Shown here piece by piece: positions 1 to 8,549 of a stretch of DNA of 64,000 nucleotides. Under the pieces are notes generated by a model that was not told the origin of the DNA, ran no database searches, and saw nothing but the letters and a program-made list of their open reading frames with translations. Each line of letters starts with the position of its first letter. The first letter of the stretch is position 1. A program made the translations under genes and the position numbers. The stretch is from Paenibacillus sp. JNUCC32 (GTDB lineage: Bacteria > Bacillota > Bacilli > Paenibacillales > Paenibacillaceae): positions 4,349,001 to 4,413,000 of the forward strand of contig NZ_CP062260.1 of the NCBI RefSeq assembly GCF_014863545.1, given 5' to 3'.

Positions 1-304
1 TGCCGATCACGATATTCTCGGCGATCGTAAACGTAGGAAACAGCATGAAGTGCTGATGCACCATGCCGATTCCGCCTTGAATCGCGTCAAGCGGGCTTGC
101 AAACGAAACTTCCTTGCCATTCAGCCGAATCGTACCCGAGGTTGGCTGCTCCATCCCGTACAATATCCGCATCAGCGTCGTTTTGCCTGCACCGTTTTCC
201 CCGACTATCGCATGAACCTCACCCGCGCGCAGCGAAAAATCAATGCCGCGGTTTGCGCTGAACTCGCCATACTTCTTCGTAATATTGTCCATCTGGAGTA
301 GCAT
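1..304 (-). CDS. ABC transporter ATP-binding protein, BMP/nucleoside-type (partial)
   Basis: This is the N-terminal 101 residues of an ATPase; the rest lies beyond the left edge. It begins MLLQMDNITKKYGEF and has a Walker A motif GENGAGKTT at about residues 35-43. The later stretch GMVHQHFMLFPTFT is typical of the duplicated ATPases of ribose- and nucleoside-type importers (RbsA, YufO/NupO). The start at 304 is preceded by AGGAAGG about 9 bases away; an ATG 12 bases downstream is the alternative. It lies 69 bp after a BMP-type binding lipoprotein on the same strand, so the two probably form one importer operon with permease genes outside the window. Substrate specificity is inferred from the partner only. 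Confidence 0.88.
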   Translation of the reverse strand, partial: MLLQMDNITKKYGEFSANRGIDFSLRAGEVHAIVGENGAGKTTLMRILYGMEQPTSGTIRLNGKEVSFASPLDAIQGGIGMVHQHFMLFPTFTIAENIVIG

Positions 305-373
305 CGAGTCATGCCTTCCTTTCGTTTCTGAATGAAAGACCGACTGCCCATGTGCAGCCGGTCCAGGTAAGAA

Positions 374-1411
374 CTAATTTTGTTCCAATGCGTTCGTTAC
401 TTTAATCTTTCCGGCGATGATATCGTCGGAAATCACCTTAAGCTGATCCACGATGTCTTGTCCAATGAATGGGTTAAGCGGCGTTTTGCTCTCATGCGTA
501 ACGTAAGTGAGACCTACGGCGCCTTCTTTCAGGCCGTAGTCGCGAATATCGAAAGTATAGTTGCCCTCTGCAAAATCCTTCACCGTTTCGTATACGACAG
601 CGTCGGTACCTTTCAACTGCGCAAGCACCACATGCTCAGGCTCGGTGTTGTCCGTATCTTGTCCGGAAGTGTAGAAGCCCTTCTCTTTCGCTGCTTCGAA
701 CACGCCCAGATCGCCAACGGCGGACATGCCGGCTACGAAATCCGCGCCCTTGGAGTTCTGCAGGAGCGCAAGCTCCTTCGCTTTTGCCGGATCGTCGAAT
801 CCGCCTACGAAGTTAACGAAAACTTCGATGTTCGGATTGACCGATTTCGCGCCTTCCTCAAAGCCGGTCATATATTTATGCATAATCGGAATGTCGTTGG
901 CCACAACGTTGCCGACCTTGTTCGTTTTCGTTGCCAATCCTGCAGCCGCCCCCAGAAGATAAGCAGCCTCATGCTCGCGGAATCCGACGCTGCGGACGTT
1001 CGGCAAATCCACGACCGTGTCAATGATCGCAAACGGCACGTCCGGATTCTCCGGTGCAACCTTCTTCAATGCATCCTCCATCTGGAAGGTGGATGTGATG
1101 ATCAGATCATACTTCTCGGCAACCGCCGTGCGGAGGTTCTGCTCGATCGAAGCAGGGTCTGTCGATTCAATCGTTTTGACTTCAACGTTGAAATCGGCAG
1201 CAGCCTTTTGCAATCCTTCGTCCATCAAGGCAAAGAATGGATTCACGCCGATCTTCTCAGGAAGAACTAGTGCAATGCGTTTCTTATCTTGAGATCCTTC
1301 GGAACCGCCATTAGCTGCACCACTGTCAGTAGACTTATCATCGTTGCCGCAACCTGCAAGCAATCCAACGGATAATACGAGTGTTAATAGAATTGACCAT
1401 GTCTTTTTCAT
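374..1411 (-). CDS. BMP-family ABC transporter substrate-binding lipoprotein
   Basis: A 345-residue exported lipoprotein. The signal peptide ends in lipobox LLAGC with the lipidated Cys at residue 21, followed by an acidic/Ser linker. The mature part fits the BmpA/Med/PnrA family, with periplasmic-binding-protein-like segments such as RIALVLPEKIGVNPFF near residue 45 and the GQDTD segment. Family members bind purine nucleosides or similar small ligands and deliver them to a membrane ABC importer. A good ribosome site (AGGAGGA, 12 bases before ATG) and a sigma-A-type promoter lie upstream, making this the first gene of the operon. The family assignment is firm; the ligand is not known. Confidence 0.92.
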   Translation of the reverse strand: MKKTWSILLTLVLSVGLLAGCGNDDKSTDSGAANGGSEGSQDKKRIALVLPEKIGVNPFFALMDEGLQKAAADFNVEVKTIESTDPASIEQNLRTAVAEKYDLIITSTFQMEDALKKVAPENPDVPFAIIDTVVDLPNVRSVGFREHEAAYLLGAAAGLATKTNKVGNVVANDIPIMHKYMTGFEEGAKSVNPNIEVFVNFVGGFDDPAKAKELALLQNSKGADFVAGMSAVGDLGVFEAAKEKGFYTSGQDTDNTEPEHVVLAQLKGTDAVVYETVKDFAEGNYTFDIRDYGLKEGAVGLTYVTHESKTPLNPFIGQDIVDQLKVISDDIIAGKIKVTNALEQN

Positions 1412-1453
1412 TTCCTGACCTTATCCTCCTAAGTGAGCACTTTTTATACTATT

Positions 1454-1482
1454 ATCCTATGGTATAGACAAGCAGATGTCAA
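1454..1482 (-). promoter_or_regulatory. sigma-A-type promoter for the BMP operon
   Basis: On the minus strand, TTGACA (1477-1482) and TAGGAT (1454-1459) are separated by exactly 17 bp, about 43 bp upstream of the lipoprotein start. I saw no riboswitch-like fold in the short leader. The rest of 1483-1696 shows no convincing gene; a 66-residue open frame there lacks a ribosome site. Confidence 0.7.
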
Positions 1483-1696
1483 AACAAAAATTTTAGCGTT
1501 TTATGTAGTTTAATGTGTTTTTTAGCAAAAATTTGGTGGAAAACTGCGTATATCACAGAACATTACCTTATCAAAATGTCGATAATGTTCGGAAATTGCC
1601 AACATTTGATCAAACGCTTCCGGCATGGATCCAGGTTGAAAACGCATTATTTTCAAATTCCTGGCATCACGCAAACCTGAATTCTCTCTATCTATA

Positions 1697-1722
1697 TAAA
1701 AAAGGATGCCGTTAGGCATCCT
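1697..1722 (-). terminator. Rho-independent terminator of the RCC1-SLH gene
   Basis: A perfect 8-bp stem AGGATGCC/GGCATCCT (1703-1722) with a 4-base loop, followed on the minus strand by TTTTTT. It lies about 80 bp past the stop codon at 1803. Confidence 0.85.
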
Positions 1723-1802
1723 CTCTCTTGCATGATTCTATTTAGATGAAGCAGCATACGAAATGTTGAATTCTTCAACCCCAGCCTGCTTCCACCGCCG
1801 AT

Positions 1803-4800
1803 TCAATCGATCAGCTCCGAACCTTTCAATAACCGCTGCAGCATGACCGCTGCTTCGCCGCGGGATAACTTCTGGAGCGGCTTAAGCCCAGCACCCGATC
1901 CCAGGACAATTCCTTGCTTCACTAGGGCGGCCGCAGCCGGTCTGGCCCAGTCGGACAGGTCCTCGCGGTCCTGGTAAGGGGAGAGGATGGCTGCCGCCTC
2001 CATCTCATTCACTGCACCCGCTATTCCCGCCATCTTCATCACTCTCGCCATAACCGCTATGGCCTCTTGACGCGTGATGCCTTGGGCCGGCCTGAAACGG
2101 CCGTCCTCATACCCCTGAAGGAGCCCATACTGCACAGCTTGCGTTATGACGCCGCCATGCCAGTCTTCTGCGTCGACATCCCGGAAAGCAGGAGCTCCGT
2201 CCTGCACCTCATCCAAACCGAGCGCCCTCACGATCATGGCGGCAAACTCGGCACGGCTCACTTGGGCATTCGGCTCGAAATGAATCGCCGCGGGCTGATT
2301 CGCGTTTGTATCTGTTCCACCTTCGACAAGTCCGGTTCCGTTCAGGATCATTCGCGAAGCAAGATCGTCCACCGCATCCTTGGACCAGTGGAACGATGCA
2401 TCAGCAACTCGCACTTGATGAGAGATGAAAGCAATCGTACCTGCCGATAAGGAATGCAGAATCGCCTCGCGGCTTCCGTCCTCCTTCAGCTCGAAGCGCG
2501 TCGGGATCGGGTAAAAGCTGCCGTTCCGATCCAGCAAGACAGCCGTTGTCATCCGGCCCGGCATTCCCTGCGGCCAAATGATTCGCTGCTTCATATATTG
2601 CGGGAACGGATCTAACTGCAGTGCCGTGTCCTGAGCTTTAGCCGTAATTTCAAACTCGATAGGCAAGCCGATAAGCGTAATGCCGGATTGCAACGCGGCC
2701 TTCTTAACGGCCTCTACCTTGGCAGCGTCGCTGGCAGCCATCGTCAGGAATACCGAAATTTGATCCGCGGCCGGCAAGTCCATGCTTCCTGGCGCCCTCC
2801 AGCGCGATGATGCCATCACGGCCGCAGGAACGTGGAAATGACCAAGCGCCGATCGGATTTCAATGGCGCCCTGCTTGGCGTTAAGGAGGTCAAGAGCAGC
2901 TCCGCTGGTTTCCAGGGAGACCTGATCCGCGGGCCGTGCCAGCGCGATGACGATTACCGGATTGTAGTCCACGCTCTCTAAACGGGCTTCCAGCTTAGCC
3001 GTATCCAATTTCATCGATACGACGGTATGTCCATTGGCCTCATGGAACAAACCTGTAACCATCCCTTCCTGAGATTCATCGTTTATCGTAACTTTGACGT
3101 CCACTCTATTCGAAGGTGCGGCATTGCCCGATGGGCCCGGTATAGCCGATCCTTGGCCGGAACCTCCTGGCGACGAACCTTCCGGTTCTTCAGGCGTTCC
3201 GCCACCGCCTCCGGATGAAGCTCTAATTACCGTCGTTCTGTATTTCATATGCTGGCCGTCAGGCGCCGTCACCACGACCTCTACGACCTGGCTGCCTACG
3301 GCGACGTGGAAGGACGGGCTCTCCTGGCCGGAGAGGAGAGCCATCGGCCCCCATACCAAATTACCGGCCTCGCCGTACACGCTGGCCGTTACCGACGCCC
3401 TCGCATCATATACCTGTGCCGTTACCGTGAGGCGGTCCGTATCGCTGGCGACCTGCGCTTTGTAATCATAGTGATCTCTGTCGAACACAGGGCTCAGCGC
3501 GACTTCTCCGCTCGACGATCGCAGCGCCAATGCTTGCAAATCAGCGTCGTAGGCCGGAGCCTCATGTTCCCTGACCGTAAAGCTCCAAGCATCCGCCCCC
3601 TGAATGCCGGCAAAGCCGGTACCCGAATGGTTACCGATAAAAGCACCCGGCTCGATCTCGACGTAATAGGCTGTTCCCGCATCAAAATCATTCAGCGGAT
3701 CTATGCTCGCCGCGTTCCCGAGAATCGTGACGCTCCCTGCATCGACGGTCTCGACGACGCGATGGTCCGAGGCCAGCCTAATCGCAATCGATTTACCGGA
3801 CATCGCCGTCACTTCTTCATTAAAGACAACCTGCAAGGTTACATCTTTTTCCACGCCGACAGACTGGTGGGATGGCGTGTAAGATACGGCCTTAAGCTCG
3901 GTCGGTGCCTGGATCGCCTTCCATTGGGCATACAGCGTGACGTCCTGCGTACCGAATATAAGCTTGCCACCGGCAGGATAATCGATTCCGCTTCCGTCGG
4001 CCTCCGTATTCCAGCCGTCGAAGACATGTCCATCCTTGCCCAGCTGCCCCGTATTGCCCGCCACGACCGCTTCGTCGCCTCTGGCAAACAAACCGCTGCT
4101 TACCGGAACATTCCCTGCGGTGTGTCCGTTGCCGTCATAGGTTAACGAGTAGATTTGCGGCCATAGGGTTGTCACCTTCAGCATGCGGTATGCGCTTTTC
4201 CTGCCTACGGCATCTTTGACCATGACGTTAAAATAATGATCCGTGCCTGCGGCAAGCCCGTTCACCACCATCCCGGTGTGACCCGCCGCGTAGTTTCCGA
4301 GGGGCTTCCCGTTCCTCTCCATTTGGCTGACGTTCCCGATATTCGGGCTGCCGGACGAATATAACAAATACTGCAATTCGTGCTGCTCCGTCATATTGTC
4401 CGAGGCTTTCGGCCATTCCAATGCAACGGAGTCTGACGTGATGCTGTGCGGATTCAGGCTACCGTTGCCCGTATCCGGAGACGTCGTATCCAGCACGGCT
4501 TTGGTCAGGGTAGGTATTCCCCTCGTATTGTTGTACGTCCCGTCTCCGATCTGTCCTCCGGAGTTATAGCCCCATCCCCAGACGGTCCCATCCTTTTTCA
4601 TGGCCACGCTATGAAAGCCGCCGGCGGAAATTTCGCGTACATGCTCGATCCCCGGCACAGGGACCGGAATGAGGCTGGAAGCATTCGAGTTTAGGCCCAG
4701 CTGCTGTTGACTGTTATCTCCCCAGCTCCATACGTTTCCTGCCCGGTCCGCTGCAAGGCTGTGATAACCTCCACCCGCAACGGCAACGATATGCTGCAGG

Positions 4801-5645
4801 TTTCGAACCTGCACGGGTCTCGTCCGGTGCGTTCTCGTACCGTCGCCAAGCGTACCGTACGTATTGTTTCCCCATGCCCACACGGTGCCGTCTTGTTTAA
4901 TGGCCAAACTATGGGAACCGCCGGCGGCGATCGCCATGACGTCCGTCAGCCCGGCAACCTGTACCGGAACGTGCCGGTCCGTCGTTGTCCCGTCTCCAAG
5001 CTCCCCGCTTCCGTTCACGCCCCAGGCCCATACGGTGCCGTCCGATTTTAAGGCAAGACTGTAGTATCCTCCAGCCGCAATCGCCGTCACATCGCTTAGA
5101 CCAGTAACCAGAACCGGGGAGTTTTGTTGTATCGTCGTTCCATTTCCCAGCTCGCCGTTGTCATTCTTCCCCCAAGTCCAAACGGTGCCGTTCTCTGAAA
5201 GCGCCATGCCGTGATAGGCCAATCCGCCCGATATTGCCTTGATCCCGCTCAGACCCGGAACTTGCGCGGGCGCGTTCACATTCGTTATCGTTCCAATCCC
5301 TAACTGTCCGTTCTCATTTGCCCCCCAGGTCCATACCGTTCCATCCTGCCTTAGCGCCATCGAACTGCGGACGCCGGAGTGAATGTCAATGACATGGTTC
5401 AAATTCTTCGCCATGACCGGAGTCGTCCGAGTATTCCAGGTGCCGTCACCCAGCTGCCCCCTGTCTCCGTATCCCCATGAGTAAACTTCACCGCTGCTTA
5501 CGAGCGAAGCGGTATGATAGTACCCGGCTACAAGCTTTGGTGCAACGGCCGCAGCCGCAAAGGCTTGGCGATATCCCAATAACCCATCCAGCTGCAGCAG
5601 CAGCAAAGCCGCACACAGCAGGATTTTTCCTGAACGCCTTAGCAT
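1803..5645 (-). CDS. Surface protein: RCC1 propeller, Ig-like domains, C-terminal SLH
   Basis: A 1280-residue exported protein. The signal peptide spans about residues 1-31. Seven RCC1 repeats (about 40-385) each carry a motif like DGTVWxWGxNxxGxLGDGT, enough for one complete seven-bladed propeller. Next come a fibronectin-III-like region (390-495), an InlB-type B-repeat (497-576, with FDGWN and LYAQW), an SbsA-type Ig domain (580-693), a cadherin-like sandwich (700-808), a Gly/Pro/Ser linker (811-845), and SLH repeats over the last 200 residues. SLH domains usually bind pyruvylated secondary cell-wall polymer, so it is probably displayed on the wall. Its whole C-terminal half parallels the 1350-residue protein at 20.2 kb, with a different N-terminal module. 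The start has AGGAGGAG upstream. The ligand of the propeller is unknown. Confidence 0.9.
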   Translation of the reverse strand: MLRRSGKILLCAALLLLQLDGLLGYRQAFAAAAVAPKLVAGYYHTASLVSSGEVYSWGYGDRGQLGDGTWNTRTTPVMAKNLNHVIDIHSGVRSSMALRQDGTVWTWGANENGQLGIGTITNVNAPAQVPGLSGIKAISGGLAYHGMALSENGTVWTWGKNDNGELGNGTTIQQNSPVLVTGLSDVTAIAAGGYYSLALKSDGTVWAWGVNGSGELGDGTTTDRHVPVQVAGLTDVMAIAAGGSHSLAIKQDGTVWAWGNNTYGTLGDGTRTHRTRPVQVRNLQHIVAVAGGGYHSLAADRAGNVWSWGDNSQQQLGLNSNASSLIPVPVPGIEHVREISAGGFHSVAMKKDGTVWGWGYNSGGQIGDGTYNNTRGIPTLTKAVLDTTSPDTGNGSLNPHSITSDSVALEWPKASDNMTEQHELQYLLYSSGSPNIGNVSQMERNGKPLGNYAAGHTGMVVNGLAAGTDHYFNVMVKDAVGRKSAYRMLKVTTLWPQIYSLTYDGNGHTAGNVPVSSGLFARGDEAVVAGNTGQLGKDGHVFDGWNTEADGSGIDYPAGGKLIFGTQDVTLYAQWKAIQAPTELKAVSYTPSHQSVGVEKDVTLQVVFNEEVTAMSGKSIAIRLASDHRVVETVDAGSVTILGNAASIDPLNDFDAGTAYYVEIEPGAFIGNHSGTGFAGIQGADAWSFTVREHEAPAYDADLQALALRSSSGEVALSPVFDRDHYDYKAQVASDTDRLTVTAQVYDARASVTASVYGEAGNLVWGPMALLSGQESPSFHVAVGSQVVEVVVTAPDGQHMKYRTTVIRASSGGGGGTPEEPEGSSPGGSGQGSAIPGPSGNAAPSNRVDVKVTINDESQEGMVTGLFHEANGHTVVSMKLDTAKLEARLESVDYNPVIVIALARPADQVSLETSGAALDLLNAKQGAIEIRSALGHFHVPAAVMASSRWRAPGSMDLPAADQISVFLTMAASDAAKVEAVKKAALQSGITLIGLPIEFEITAKAQDTALQLDPFPQYMKQRIIWPQGMPGRMTTAVLLDRNGSFYPIPTRFELKEDGSREAILHSLSAGTIAFISHQVRVADASFHWSKDAVDDLASRMILNGTGLVEGGTDTNANQPAAIHFEPNAQVSRAEFAAMIVRALGLDEVQDGAPAFRDVDAEDWHGGVITQAVQYGLLQGYEDGRFRPAQGITRQEAIAVMARVMKMAGIAGAVNEMEAAAILSPYQDREDLSDWARPAAAALVKQGIVLGSGAGLKPLQKLSRGEAAVMLQRLLKGSELID

Positions 5646-5673
5646 AATCTCCTCCTTCGTTTCATCAGCGTTA

Positions 5674-5719
5674 TGATAGCTGCGGCCCGGTTAGGACCGC
5701 GGCACCAAGGATGCTATCA
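5674..5719 (-). promoter_or_regulatory. Nested inverted repeats in the RCC1-SLH leader
   Basis: TGATAGC (5674-5680) and GCTATCA (5713-5719) are perfect inverted copies enclosing a GC-rich GCGG/CCGC pair. The structure would sit in the 5' leader or promoter of the SLH gene. No known riboswitch consensus was recognised. Confidence 0.3.
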
Positions 5720-5749
5720 AATTTATGGGAGGAAAACGATTGACAAACG

Positions 5750-5778
5750 TTAACTTTTCATCTTTTTTTTCATATAAT
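5750..5778 (+). promoter_or_regulatory. Probable promoter of the MalT-type regulator gene
   Basis: A perfect TATAAT (5773-5778) lies 17 bp after TTAACT (5750-5755, 4 of 6 matches to TTGACA), ending about 60 bp upstream of the ATG at 5838. A perfect TTGACA at 5740-5745 is too far upstream (27 bp) to pair with it. Confidence 0.5.
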
Positions 5779-5837
5779 CTAGTTATCGCGACTCAATTTC
5801 CGTAAAAATAACGTTTCGTATATTGCGAGGGTATCCT

Positions 5838-8459
5838 ATGAAACTACTGACCGACTCACCCATTCTGAAAATGAAAATAAGCCGTCCCGGTCTGAAGGAG
5901 CATCTGATTCGCCGGGACCGGCTGCTGCAGGATATGGCAGCAGGCCATAAGGGTCAGCTGACAACCATCATCGCGCCTGCCGGATACGGCAAGTCGACGC
6001 TGCTCGCCCAATGGGCTCATGAGACCGACGAACGAAGCGCCTGGGTTTCGCTGGACGAACGGGATAACGATCCCGTCCGCTTTTGGAGATACGTGGCGGC
6101 CTCGCTGGCCTCGATTCTTCCCGAGGCGCAAGGAACTCGTCTCATGCACCATACGCAGCTGCTGCCAAGCGCCTCGATCGAAACCTTTCTGGATACGCTG
6201 ATCAGTGAATTATTCGAGGATTCCGAGCCCCTCAATCTCATTCTTGAGGACCTGCACAGTATTCACTCTTCAACCATCCATGGAGGGATTTCCTACTTGA
6301 TCGACTACCTCCCCGAACATATTCATCTTCTCATCTCGTCCCGGACCGAGCTTCCATTCCCCACGATCAAGGGCGTGGTAAACCATGAGGTCCATCTTAT
6401 CGGCATGAAGCAGTTGGAATTTACCTATGAGGAGACGGAGCGTTTGTTCCGCCATGCGTCAAACGGCGGCCATTCCAATCTGACCTCGATGGAGCTCGAT
6501 ACGTTACGGAACCAAACGGAAGGCTGGGTTACCGGGCTCCAGCTTGCCGTGATTACCATGCGAACCGGCAGCGGTCTGGAAGGATTCGTGGAGGATATGA
6601 AGGGGAATCCGCTTCTCGTATCCAAATATCTGTTTCAGGAAGTCGTATGCAAGCTGTCACCCGACGTGTTCTCCTTTTTGCTCCAGACCGCCGTCCTTTC
6701 AGAGCTGCATCCGCAGGTTTGCGATGCCGTAACGGATCTCAGCGACAGCCGTCCGATGCTGGAGGAGTTGCAGAAGCTGAATCTGTTTCTGGTTCCGCTG
6801 GACGAACACCAAACCTTCTTTCGTTATCATCATTTATTCTCGCAGTTTCTGCTCGACCTGCTTCAGCGCGAGTTTGACGGGGAATATACCAAGCGCCAGC
6901 GCCTCGCCGGGCAGTATTATGCCTCCATCGGCTCCATGGATGAAGCGATTGACCATATGTTGGCAGCGCAGGACTTCGGTCATGCCGTGAACTTGTTGGA
7001 GCAGCATATGCAATCCATGCTCGAACTTGGAGAGATTGCCACCTTGCTGAAATGGTTTGACCGCATCCACCCCAGCTATCCGATGACACCCGAAATGTCG
7101 TTGGCGCATGCCTTTGTCTTGGTACTGACAGGAGATCTCGAACGTTCCGAGCGCATGCTGTCCCTTATTGAAGAAGCCTGCGCTGCGCTAGGATCATCGG
7201 ATCGAAGGGAGCAGCTTATGAGTTCCATCCTGTTCGTGCGGTCCAATCTTGTTTTCCTGAACGGGGACTTCGGCAAATGGTTCGCTTTCAGCGAAGGCAT
7301 CCTCGACAACCTGATGCCCGACAATCCGATGTACTACCAGTTCGATTACAATCGGCGGGAGCCTTATGTCAGGCGTACCTCGCTCGGCATGAAGGGAACC
7401 CTCTCCGCCGATACGGAAAGAATCGCGCATCTGTTTACCGGTGTGCTGGAATCCCACGGGTGGGCGCATTCGCTCATGAATTTATATGTTAAACAATCCT
7501 TGTGCGAGGGATATTATGAATGGAACCGGCTGGCGGAATGCCGGCAGCTGCTGGTGCAGATCCGTAATGCGCCGCCCGCCAAAGAAACGATGGGGCTGTT
7601 CGTGCCGCTGCATATCACCGAAGCCAGGCTGTTCGCTGCCGAGGGCAAATTCCATCTAGCCCACTATGCTTTGGATGAAGCGTGCTCCGCTGCGCTTGCC
7701 AGGAAATCGAGCCTTTGGCTCGCCCCGTTAAAGGCCGTCAGAAGCTTGATCTATATCCGGGAAGGGCGCATAGCCGAAGCACGGAAGGAAGTGGCCGAGC
7801 TCCCCGTTTCCGTCAAGGACAAGCCCGCCTATAGCCGGGAAACGGAATACCTGGCGTTGGTTCGCATGTTAGGCAGACAGCGCAGGGAAACCGAGGCGCT
7901 GCGCCTCCTGGACCTGTTGAAACCTCAGGCGGAGCGCGAACAGCAGCGATCCAGCATCATTGAAATCACAAGCCTGCAGGCGCTGCTGGAACATCAGCGC
8001 GGCCAGCGGCAGCAGTCGCTTCATCTTCTTGGCGAAGCCTTGCGTGTCGGGGCACAGAACGGTTATGTCCGCACCTTCCTCGACGAAGGGGAGGACATGT
8101 GCCAGCTGCTGCAGCTGTATTCGAGCCGACTCGGACAGGAAGACGGCTTAAGCCCGGAGGAGCTTCGGACGCTTGAATATGCACGCACGCTCGTGAAGCG
8201 TTTCCCGGATTATCCCGAAGCGGATATTCCTTCCGCCGAGACATCCCAGCAAACTCTTCACGAACGGCTGAATCGGAACGAAATGAATTTGCTGCATCTG
8301 ATTCGCCAGGGCGCCGCGAATAAACAGATGGCCGCAGCACTCGGCCTGTCCGAAGGAACGATCCGGGTGTATTTGTCCAGACTGTACGGCAAGCTCGGCG
8401 TGACGACACGCACGCAGGCTCTGGTTAAAGCCCAATCGCTGAACCTGCTGGAGGATTAA
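5838..8459 (+). CDS. LuxR-family regulator, MalT/LAL type
   Basis: A 873-residue signal-transducing ATPase of the MalT type. The P-loop APAGYGKSTLL lies near residues 43-54 and a Walker-B-like LNLILEDLH near 137. The middle is a long helical repeat (TPR-like) region, and the C-terminal 60 residues form a LuxR helix-turn-helix (NKQMAAALGLSEGTIRVYLSRL). MalT-type proteins bind a small ligand plus ATP, oligomerise and activate transcription. I chose the ATG at 5838 because GAGGG lies 7-8 bases before it; the longer frame opens at TTG 5823 and would place that site inside the gene. It is divergent from the RCC1-SLH surface gene, which makes that gene a plausible target. The ligand is unknown. Confidence 0.9.
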   Translation: MKLLTDSPILKMKISRPGLKEHLIRRDRLLQDMAAGHKGQLTTIIAPAGYGKSTLLAQWAHETDERSAWVSLDERDNDPVRFWRYVAASLASILPEAQGTRLMHHTQLLPSASIETFLDTLISELFEDSEPLNLILEDLHSIHSSTIHGGISYLIDYLPEHIHLLISSRTELPFPTIKGVVNHEVHLIGMKQLEFTYEETERLFRHASNGGHSNLTSMELDTLRNQTEGWVTGLQLAVITMRTGSGLEGFVEDMKGNPLLVSKYLFQEVVCKLSPDVFSFLLQTAVLSELHPQVCDAVTDLSDSRPMLEELQKLNLFLVPLDEHQTFFRYHHLFSQFLLDLLQREFDGEYTKRQRLAGQYYASIGSMDEAIDHMLAAQDFGHAVNLLEQHMQSMLELGEIATLLKWFDRIHPSYPMTPEMSLAHAFVLVLTGDLERSERMLSLIEEACAALGSSDRREQLMSSILFVRSNLVFLNGDFGKWFAFSEGILDNLMPDNPMYYQFDYNRREPYVRRTSLGMKGTLSADTERIAHLFTGVLESHGWAHSLMNLYVKQSLCEGYYEWNRLAECRQLLVQIRNAPPAKETMGLFVPLHITEARLFAAEGKFHLAHYALDEACSAALARKSSLWLAPLKAVRSLIYIREGRIAEARKEVAELPVSVKDKPAYSRETEYLALVRMLGRQRRETEALRLLDLLKPQAEREQQRSSIIEITSLQALLEHQRGQRQQSLHLLGEALRVGAQNGYVRTFLDEGEDMCQLLQLYSSRLGQEDGLSPEELRTLEYARTLVKRFPDYPEADIPSAETSQQTLHERLNRNEMNLLHLIRQGAANKQMAAALGLSEGTIRVYLSRLYGKLGVTTRTQALVKAQSLNLLED

Positions 8460-8475
8460 TCGATAAACCTACAAA

Positions 8476-8513
8476 AGAACCCCGGGACACGCGTTCCCGA
8501 GGTTCTTTTTTTA
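8476..8513 (+). terminator. Terminator after the LuxR-type gene
   Basis: A 12-bp stem (AGAACC...GGTTCT, one mismatch) with an 8-base T run, starting 17 bp after the stop codon. Confidence 0.85.
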
Positions 8514-8549
8514 CGCTATGGATTTACCTTATAATACCCGTCCGCACCA

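Noticed and set aside
1515..1715. A 66-codon plus-strand frame before the RCC1-SLH terminator
   Set aside because: No ribosome site, runs into the hairpin terminator, and has random-looking composition.
3249..4145. A 298-codon plus-strand frame within the RCC1-SLH gene
   Set aside because: Antisense to a gene with seven clear repeats; Arg-rich composition.
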